Assembly (NCBI RefSeq): GCF_000255555.1
Contig: NZ_AGRW01000054.1
Coordinates: forward strand, 186,001 to 250,000
DNA from: Treponema saccharophilum DSM 2985
GTDB lineage: Bacteria; Spirochaetota; Spirochaetia; Treponematales; Treponemataceae
Direction of reading: 5' to 3'
DNA: 64,000 bases
The position numbers and the translations under genes are program-made. The notes under the pieces were generated by a model that was not told the origin of the DNA, searched no databases, and saw only the letters and a program-made list of their open reading frames with translations. Below, piece by piece: positions 57,886-64,000 of this stretch. Numbering within the stretch: the stretch's first letter is position 1; each line of letters opens with the position of its first letter.

Positions 57886-58707
57886 ATGGTGAGCAGGATA
57901 GTCGCGAACGCCCCGTTCTATTTTCTCGTTGCGGTCAGGTGCTTCGCTTTTATAATGGTGCTTCCGCTTTTCTCCTCCCGCGCCTTCTCGCGCATCGTGA
58001 AGGTCGCGCTTGCCGGATATGTGGCGTATCTCGTTTTTCCGCGCGTCGATTTTTCCCCTTACGCCCCGTTCGTTTCCCTGAACAGGTTCGGCGATTCCGA
58101 ATTCTCCATCGAATACGTCATCCTCCTTGTCGGGGAGGGCATCATCGGCGTCCTGATGGGGCTGTTCGTCCACATCATTTTCTCCGCGTTCAGTTCTGCG
58201 GGACAGTTTTTTTCGTTCCAGATGGGATTCAGCGCGTCCGAGGTGTATGATGCGCTGAACCAGGTGGAGAACCCGCTTATGGGGCAGTTCTTCAATTTCG
58301 TCGCGATGCTGATATTCCTGCAGAGCGGATGGGCGCAGCAGGTTTTCTCATCCGCGCTTTCATCGAGCTTCGAGTCGCTGAACGCGCTCTCCCTCGTGGC
58401 GGAGCGGGAGCGGATTGTCAGGTTCGTCCTCGGCGGTCTGACGCGCCTTTTTTCCGACGCGTTCGTCATCGCGCTTCCGATAATGGGGACGCTTTCCCTC
58501 GTGACGGTCACGATGGGAATCCTGTCGAAGGCGGCGCCGCAGATGAACCTGCTTTCCGAGGGATTCCCGATAATGATTCTGCTTTCCTTCTTCATAATCC
58601 TTGCGATTCTTCCGCAGCTGTGCGAATTCTTCACGCATTCGTTCGTCGACGGATTCGGGGAAATCGGCAGGCTTTTTTCCGCGGTGTCTGAAGGAGGCGG
58701 CTCGTGA
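57886..58707 (+). CDS. fliR: Flagellar export gate protein FliR
   Basis: FliR completes the FliPQR gate. From the ATG at 57886 it has 273 residues and about six hydrophobic segments. Recognisable parts are RCFAFIMVLPLFSSRAF, GEGIIGVLMGLFVHIIFSAF and ALPIMGTLSLVTVTMGIL followed by SKAAPQMNL. A longer frame reading overlaps fliQ and is not supported. No strong ribosome-binding site is visible, so coupling to fliQ 11 nt upstream is likely. It overlaps flhB by 4 nt (GTGA). Confidence 0.94.
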   Translation: MVSRIVANAPFYFLVAVRCFAFIMVLPLFSSRAFSRIVKVALAGYVAYLVFPRVDFSPYAPFVSLNRFGDSEFSIEYVILLVGEGIIGVLMGLFVHIIFSAFSSAGQFFSFQMGFSASEVYDALNQVENPLMGQFFNFVAMLIFLQSGWAQQVFSSALSSSFESLNALSLVAERERIVRFVLGGLTRLFSDAFVIALPIMGTLSLVTVTMGILSKAAPQMNLLSEGFPIMILLSFFIILAILPQLCEFFTHSFVDGFGEIGRLFSAVSEGGGS

Positions 58708-59828
58708 TTGCTCGTGACGGATTGCTTGATGACATTGCCGCTGTCGACCTGCAGTGGTTCGCGGCGGAGGACGAGGGGCGCACCGAGGAGCCTTCCGAGT
58801 ACAAGCTCAAGAAGGCCCGCGAGGAGGGGCGCGTCGCGAAAAGCCCCGAGCTTGCCGGATCGCTCGTCATGTTCGTGACGGTCGTCATCCTGATTGTCAG
58901 CGGCAGGTTCATCATGAACGGGTGCCTCGAGGTCTTGTCGTTCTATTTTTCGCGGAGCGCGACGGACTATCCGTTCCAGAAGCAGTTTTACGTCGGTTTC
59001 GTCGTCGCGCTGGCGAAAATGACGCTCCCGATGGCCGCCGCGGGAATCGTGGCGGGAGTCCTTGCCAACATCGTGCAGAACAAGGGGTTCATATTCTCGA
59101 CGAAGCCCATCGAGCCGCAGTTCTCGAAGGTTTCCCCCCGAATCGGGCAGTATCTCAAGAAAACGCTTTTCTCGTTCGAGGGGGGCTTCAACATAGTGAA
59201 GTCTTTCTTCAAGGTTGCGGTTGTATCGGTCGTCGCGTTCATCATAATACGCTCCGACATGAAGACCTTCCTCGAATTCATCAACGCGCACGACATTTTG
59301 GCGGCTGTCGGCAGGGTCGCCGTTTCCGCCGCCAAGATTCTCGTCGCGTGCTCCGTCATATTCCTCGCGATTGCGGTTCCCGACTATTTCGTCCAGAAGA
59401 AGCAGTTCATTGAGAGCATGAAGATGACGAAGCAGGAGGTCAAGCAGGAATACAAGGAGATGGAGGGCGACCCGGAGGTCAAGGCGAGGCTCGACCAGGC
59501 GCAGCGGGAGCTTTTGCAGCGGAACATGCCGCAGATGGTCGCGAAGAGCGATGTCGTAATCGCGAACCCGACGCATTTCGCGGTCGCGCTGCTTTACGAC
59601 AAGGACGTCTCCGACGCGCCGCAGGTGATGGCGAAGGGAGCCGACGAGGTCGCGCTGCGGATTCGATCGATTGCGCGGGACAATGCGGTTCCGATTGTCG
59701 AGAACAAGCCGCTCGCGCGTGCTCTCTATTCACAAACGGAAGTCGGTGATATAATTCCTGTTGAGTATTTCACTGCTATTGCGACGATTTATACTCAGGT
59801 CGTTTATATGAACGGCCGGAAATCATAA
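58704..59828 (+). CDS. flhB: Flagellar export switch protein FlhB
   Basis: FlhB controls the switch in export specificity. The 374 residues have a charged N terminus (EEPSEYKLKKAREEGRVAKS), four TM helices, and the cytoplasmic domain with the self-cleaving NPTH at 288-291. The region after it (ALRIRSIARDNAVPIVENKP) is standard. The start is GTG at 58704 with AAGGAGG upstream, overlapping the fliR stop. Confidence 0.96.
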   Translation: MIARDGLLDDIAAVDLQWFAAEDEGRTEEPSEYKLKKAREEGRVAKSPELAGSLVMFVTVVILIVSGRFIMNGCLEVLSFYFSRSATDYPFQKQFYVGFVVALAKMTLPMAAAGIVAGVLANIVQNKGFIFSTKPIEPQFSKVSPRIGQYLKKTLFSFEGGFNIVKSFFKVAVVSVVAFIIIRSDMKTFLEFINAHDILAAVGRVAVSAAKILVACSVIFLAIAVPDYFVQKKQFIESMKMTKQEVKQEYKEMEGDPEVKARLDQAQRELLQRNMPQMVAKSDVVIANPTHFAVALLYDKDVSDAPQVMAKGADEVALRIRSIARDNAVPIVENKPLARALYSQTEVGDIIPVEYFTAIATIYTQVVYMNGRKS

Positions 59829-59889
59829 AAACAGGCTCCGCACGGAGTCGGGAAAATAAAAAAAGTTCGTTAAGATTCGGGTGGGAAGA

Positions 59890-62025
59890 ATGGCGAGCCG
59901 TTTGAGCAATTATTTCAACAATATCCAGAATCATGTGGTCGCGGCTGCCGCGATTCTCGTGATTCTCATGCTTCTGATTCCGGTTCCCGGAATTTTCCTT
60001 GATGTCCTCATGATTGGGAACATATCCCTTTCCGTGGTCATCCTCCTTGTCGTGCTCTACACGCCGAAATCGTCCGACTTCTCGTCATTTCCGCGCGTGA
60101 TACTGTTCGCGACGCTGTTCGGGCTGGCGCTGAACGTCTGCTCCACGAGGCTCATCCTCAGCACGGCGTTCAGGACGGGATACGGGAATTTCCCGGCGCA
60201 GATGCTCAAGGCTTTCTCGTCAATCGTCACGGGAAGCTCGAAGGACCCGATGACCGGTCTCGTCATAGGAATGGTCATCTTCATAATCCTTATCGTCATT
60301 CAGGTAATCGTGATAACGAAGGGCGCGACGCGCGTGTCGGAGGTTGCCGCGAGGTTCTCGCTCGACGCAATGAACAACAAATTCTTCGCCGTCGATTCGG
60401 AGCTTTCTTCGGGATACATAACGGACGAGCAGGCGCGCGACAAGAAGGCGTCTATACAGCGCGACATCGACTTCTATTCGGCGATGGACGGTGCCTCGAA
60501 ATTCGTCAGCGGAAACGTCAAGGCGGCGATTTTCATAACCGTAATCGACCTTATCGCGGGAATCATAACGGGCGTCGCAATCGGAGGAATGGATGTCCCC
60601 GACGCCGCGGGCGTGTATTCCCGCCTCACGATTGGCGACGGCCTTCTCGGCCAGCTTCCGTCGCTTCTGCTGTCGTTCGCGACCGGTCTTCTCGTGACGG
60701 GAAATTCGTCCGACGAATTCCTCGGCGACCAGCTCAAGAAGCAGTTTACGGCGAGCGGCCAGGTCTATGTCATTACGGGCGTGACCCTCGCGCTCATGGG
60801 GTTCATCCCGAATTTCCCGCACCTCATACTTTTCGCGATAGGCGCGCTCTTCATTTTCAGCGGCTACAAGCTTATGAAGATGAAGAAGATTTCGTTCGCG
60901 AAGAAGCTTGAGGAGGAGAAGGCGGCGAAGGAACGGGCTGGCGGCGCCGCAGGTTCGTCGAGCGAGGAAGTCAGCCCCGTCGTCCCGCTCGACGATTTGT
61001 CGCTTGAGCTCGGGCTTGCCCTCCTGCCGCTCGTCGACAAGCAGAAGGGCGCGGAGCTTCTTGAGCGCGTGAAAAGAATACGGCGCGAGGCTGCCCTTGA
61101 CCTCGGGCTCGTCATCCCGAAAATACGGATTGTGGACAACATGACGCTCGACGCGAACGAGTACTGCTTCAAAATCAGGGGAATCGAGGCTGGGCGCAGC
61201 AAGATAAAGCCCGGGTTCTATATGTGCATGAACACTGGAACGGTAGCGCCGGGCAACGAGATTCACGGCGAGAAGACCGTCGATCCGACGTTCGGCGTTC
61301 CTGCCATATGGATTTCCGAGGACCAGCGCGGGGATGCTGAGCGCGCTGGCTATGCCGTCGTAGACCCGCCGACTATCGTCGCGACACATCTTACCGAGAT
61401 AATAAGGACGCATGCGGCCGACATTCTCGGCAGGCAGGAGGTCTCCTCAATCATCAACAAAATCAAGGAGACGAATTCCGTCGTCGTCGATGAGGTCCTC
61501 ACGACGTATAAATACACGATTGGAGAGATTGAGAAGGTCCTTCAGGGGCTTCTCCGGGAGCAGGTTTCAATCAGGAATATCGTCGCGATTCTCGAGACGC
61601 TCGCGAACTACGGCATGTTCCCGCACAATCCGTGGGTTCTCATCGAGAAGGTGCGCGAGGCGCTGGGGCTCCAGATATGCCTCCAGTACGTCGATGCCGA
61701 CAGGAAGCTCAGCGTTCTCCAGCTTTCCCAGTCGACGTCGGAGAAAATCCTGCAGCATAAGGTTGACATGAACGACGGAAGCGAGCCGTTCGTGGCGTTT
61801 GACCCCGTTGACGGCAGAAAATGGATAAATTCCGTCAGCGCATCGATAGCCGCCGTCCGCGAGAGGAGCTATCTTCCCATCATAATGTGCGCCGGTGAGG
61901 TCAGGCAGCTCGTCCATTCCTCGATAGAGCGGGAGATTCCCGGCATCGCGGTTCTTTCAATAAACGAGATTATGGCTGCGGGGAACAACATCAATTTGGA
62001 GATTCTTGGAGAGATAAATGTATAA
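59890..62025 (+). CDS. flhA: Flagellar export platform protein FlhA
   Basis: FlhA forms the nonameric export ring and the proton channel. The 711 residues have about eight N-terminal membrane segments (to ~330), then the cytoplasmic domain. Signatures are PGIFLDVLMIGNISLSVVIL, STRLILSTAFRTGYGNFPAQ, ARFSLDAMNNKFFAVDSELS, FVSGNVKAAIFITVIDLIAG, and DPPTIVATHLTEIIRTHAAD in the soluble part. The ATG at 59890 follows GGGTGGGAAGA; GTG 59881 is an alternative. flhF starts 8 nt before its end. Confidence 0.97.
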   Translation: MASRLSNYFNNIQNHVVAAAAILVILMLLIPVPGIFLDVLMIGNISLSVVILLVVLYTPKSSDFSSFPRVILFATLFGLALNVCSTRLILSTAFRTGYGNFPAQMLKAFSSIVTGSSKDPMTGLVIGMVIFIILIVIQVIVITKGATRVSEVAARFSLDAMNNKFFAVDSELSSGYITDEQARDKKASIQRDIDFYSAMDGASKFVSGNVKAAIFITVIDLIAGIITGVAIGGMDVPDAAGVYSRLTIGDGLLGQLPSLLLSFATGLLVTGNSSDEFLGDQLKKQFTASGQVYVITGVTLALMGFIPNFPHLILFAIGALFIFSGYKLMKMKKISFAKKLEEEKAAKERAGGAAGSSSEEVSPVVPLDDLSLELGLALLPLVDKQKGAELLERVKRIRREAALDLGLVIPKIRIVDNMTLDANEYCFKIRGIEAGRSKIKPGFYMCMNTGTVAPGNEIHGEKTVDPTFGVPAIWISEDQRGDAERAGYAVVDPPTIVATHLTEIIRTHAADILGRQEVSSIINKIKETNSVVVDEVLTTYKYTIGEIEKVLQGLLREQVSIRNIVAILETLANYGMFPHNPWVLIEKVREALGLQICLQYVDADRKLSVLQLSQSTSEKILQHKVDMNDGSEPFVAFDPVDGRKWINSVSASIAAVRERSYLPIIMCAGEVRQLVHSSIEREIPGIAVLSINEIMAAGNNINLEILGEINV

Positions 62026-63313
62026 CGATGGATTTGACGATGGAAGCGGGACGAATCCTCTCGGCAGGCTGCCGCAGAATTCTTTCGCCGACGCGATGAA
62101 AACTATCATGAACACCGCAAAAATCATGACGGGAAAATCCAGAGAGGAATGCGAGCAGAAGCTGTTCAAGGAATACGGGAACAGCTACGAGATAATCGGT
62201 TGCAGGACGTACCTCAAGGGAGGTTTTCTTGGCATAGGGCAGCGCGAGGTTTGCGACGTGAAGTACGTGCTCAAGCCCCGTCCCCTCACGTCGAGGGAGG
62301 CGTTCGAGCAGAACAAGCAGGATTTCATCAACAAAGTTTCGGGCGGAAATTCGCAGTCTTTTACGCAGCTCGCGAACATAAACAAGCAGCTTGAGGAGCT
62401 GAAGGAGTCGTTCGATTCCAAGCTCAAGGATTTCGCCGTCGCGAACTCGTCGTCAGGGAAGCATCCTTCGGTGCAGAAAATCGAGGATTTGCTCGTGCAG
62501 AATGAATTCACGCTGTCGTACATAAACGGAATCACGAACAGGCTTCGCGCCGAGCTTCCGATGGAGTCGCTGGACGATTTCGATTTCGTGCAGCGGACCG
62601 TCGTCGACTGGATTGGAAAGTCGATTTCCATATATCCGAAGCTTCCGATGAAGCCGCCGCACGTGATTGTGCTTGTCGGGCCGACGGGCGTCGGCAAGAC
62701 GACGACAATCGCGAAGCTTGCCGGCTCGATTCTCGTCGAGGCGAAGAACAAGAACCAGCCCAAGCCTTCAATCCGCATGATAACAATCGACCACACGAGG
62801 GTCGGCGCGGAGGAGCAGCTCGAGCGCTTCGGCACGATAATGAGCATCCCCGTCGAGAAGGCGCAGAACGCCGCGGACGTGAAGAAAATATTCGACATGT
62901 ATAAGGAAGACCTCGACGTGCTTTTCATCGACACGCCCGGATACAGCCCGAACGATTTCGCAAATATCGGCAAGATGCGCGAGATTCTCGGCATTCCCGG
63001 CATGAGCAAGGATGTCTACCTTACGATAACTGCCTCGGTCAAGGCGCGGGATTTGCTTTCTATAATCCAGGTGTACGAGCAGTTCAACTACGACTCCGTA
63101 ATCATAACGAAATGGGATGAGACGAACGCTTTCGGGAACGTGCTGAGCGTGCTTGCGGAGAAAAACAAGCCTATCGCGTATATCGCTGACGGGCAGAAAG
63201 TCCCACGCGAGATAAAGAGGGCTTCCGTCGTCGAATGCTTGAAATTCCTCAACGATTTCAAGATAGACAGGGAGCACATTGAGGAAATTTTCTCAGAGAA
63301 TAAAAACCAGTAG
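62018..63313 (+). CDS. flhF: SRP-type GTPase FlhF
   Basis: FlhF is the third SRP GTPase and helps set flagellum position and number. The 431 residues have a ~200-residue N-terminal B/N region, then the GTPase core with P-loop GPTGVGKT (221-228), TIDHTRVGAEEQLERFG, DVLFIDTPGYSPND and ITKWDET (the usual form is TKLDET). It overlaps flhA by 8 nt and precedes flhG, its usual regulator, by 45 nt. Confidence 0.96.
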   Translation: MYNDGFDDGSGTNPLGRLPQNSFADAMKTIMNTAKIMTGKSREECEQKLFKEYGNSYEIIGCRTYLKGGFLGIGQREVCDVKYVLKPRPLTSREAFEQNKQDFINKVSGGNSQSFTQLANINKQLEELKESFDSKLKDFAVANSSSGKHPSVQKIEDLLVQNEFTLSYINGITNRLRAELPMESLDDFDFVQRTVVDWIGKSISIYPKLPMKPPHVIVLVGPTGVGKTTTIAKLAGSILVEAKNKNQPKPSIRMITIDHTRVGAEEQLERFGTIMSIPVEKAQNAADVKKIFDMYKEDLDVLFIDTPGYSPNDFANIGKMREILGIPGMSKDVYLTITASVKARDLLSIIQVYEQFNYDSVIITKWDETNAFGNVLSVLAEKNKPIAYIADGQKVPREIKRASVVECLKFLNDFKIDREHIEEIFSENKNQ

Positions 63314-63358
63314 TCGATAATCGAATATAAGGGAATCTAATAACATAGGATAGCAGAT

Positions 63359-64000
63359 ATGGAAGATCAGGCGCAGGAACTTCGCGAGTTGATGTCGAGC
63401 CACAAGACGAGAATCATCGCGGTAACAAGTGGAAAAGGCGGTGTCGGAAAGACGAACATCGCCATAAATATGGCGATTGGATATGCACAGCAGGGGAAGA
63501 AGGTCATCCTCATCGACGGTGACCTCGGGCTGGCGAACATAAACGTCCTCCTGAACGTCGTTCCCCAATACAATTTGATGCAGGTCGTGAACCACCAGAA
63601 GAAGATGCACGAAATCGTCACCGACACGGAGTTCGGGTTCAAGTTCATCGCGGGCGCGAACGGCTTCTCGAAGATAGCGAACCTCGACGTCGAGGAGCTC
63701 GACTATTTCGCGGACCAGTTCAGCCAGCTGAGCAACGTCGACATAATAATAATCGACACCGGCGCGGGAATCGCGAACAACGTCCTCCAGTTTGTCGCCG
63801 CCGCCGACGAGGTTTGCGTCGTGACGACGCCGGAGCCTACCGCCATAACGGATGCTTACGGAATCATAAAGATAATAACGACCGAGCATATCGACCGCGA
63901 CGTGAACATAAAGCTCATTGTCAACCGCGTTCATTCGGCGGAGGAAGGAAAGCGCGTCTCCGAGAGAATCGTGAGCATCGTCTCGCAGTTCCTCGGGTAC
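63359..64000 (+). CDS. flhG: MinD-like ATPase FlhG/YlxH, N-terminal part (cut by the window edge)
   Basis: FlhG is a ParA/MinD-type ATPase that stimulates FlhF and limits flagellum number. The visible 214 codons have the deviant Walker A GKGGVGKT (residues 23-30), VILIDGDLGLANINVLL (Walker A' region) and DIIIIDTGAGIANNV (Walker B). AGGA precedes the ATG. The reading frame is still open at base 64000. Confidence 0.95.
   Translation, partial: MEDQAQELRELMSSHKTRIIAVTSGKGGVGKTNIAINMAIGYAQQGKKVILIDGDLGLANINVLLNVVPQYNLMQVVNHQKKMHEIVTDTEFGFKFIAGANGFSKIANLDVEELDYFADQFSQLSNVDIIIIDTGAGIANNVLQFVAAADEVCVVTTPEPTAITDAYGIIKIITTEHIDRDVNIKLIVNRVHSAEEGKRVSERIVSIVSQFLGY

Overview
The window is chromosomal DNA from a spirochaete, very probably a Treponema of the higher-GC (gut or rumen) type. 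The evidence is a FlaA periplasmic-filament sheath protein, a member of the spirochaete-only spiro-SPASM family, and a long motility operon in the treponemal order (flbD-motA-motB-fliL-fliM-fliY-fliO-fliP-fliQ-fliR-flhB-flhA-flhF-flhG). GC content looks above 50 % by eye. I see no insertion sequence, prophage, integrase or CRISPR array. The only gene that looks foreign is a small YubB/DUF1281-like gene at 29.9-30.5 kb.

Layout. 0-6 kb: 5' part of smc (minus), a DEAD-box helicase diverging from a GT4 glycosyltransferase, then a complete partner-switching module (anti-sigma-type kinase, STAS antagonist, GAF-PP2C phosphatase) behind a promoter with a palindrome on its -10. 6-9.5 kb: ParB-like protein, metallophosphoesterase and TPR/Mrr-like protein in one operon. 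9.5-14.4 kb: TPR protein with 69-bp tandem repeats, mutL, xseB, xseA. 14.5-22.9 kb: a surface or flagellar modification cluster made of spiro-SPASM, GT2-like, a three-domain cytidylyltransferase/SpsG-like/methyltransferase fusion and an ATP-grasp ligase, running into amidase and GerMN lipoprotein genes. 23-28 kb: flaA under its own strong promoter, then an alarmone synthetase-TPR fusion coupled to a DinG helicase. 28-30.5 kb: a second ATP-grasp gene, a small zinc-ribbon gene, tRNA-Pro and tRNA-Val. 30.6-36.4 kb: ileS, a lipoprotein, a uracil phosphoribosyltransferase with an N-terminal extension, and a TPR lipoprotein.

36.5-44.4 kb is a five-gene minus-strand operon: a very acidic repeat protein, an unknown protein, two DUF115 (Maf-like) proteins and a membrane protein with a degenerate GGDEF-like tail. 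44.6-49 kb: divIC-like, tsaC, a secreted unknown, smpB, lepB, hemW. 49-51 kb: a histidine kinase/response regulator pair that diverges from the motility operon. 51.3-64 kb: the motility operon, starting at a sigma-28-like promoter and split by an intrinsic terminator between fliY and fliO. It runs off the right edge inside flhG.

How the parts may fit together (inference). The CMP-sugar/SpsG-like fusion, the glycosyltransferases and the two Maf-like DUF115 proteins form a plausible glycan-making and flagellin-glycosylating set beside the flagellar export and motor genes. A second window-wide pattern is that several genes that start a transcript (smpB, lepB, xseA, the helicase, spiro-SPASM, divIC) lack a Shine-Dalgarno sequence. 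Each has a -10-like hexamer placed so that the predicted transcript begins at or within about 3 nt of the start codon, which suggests leaderless mRNAs.
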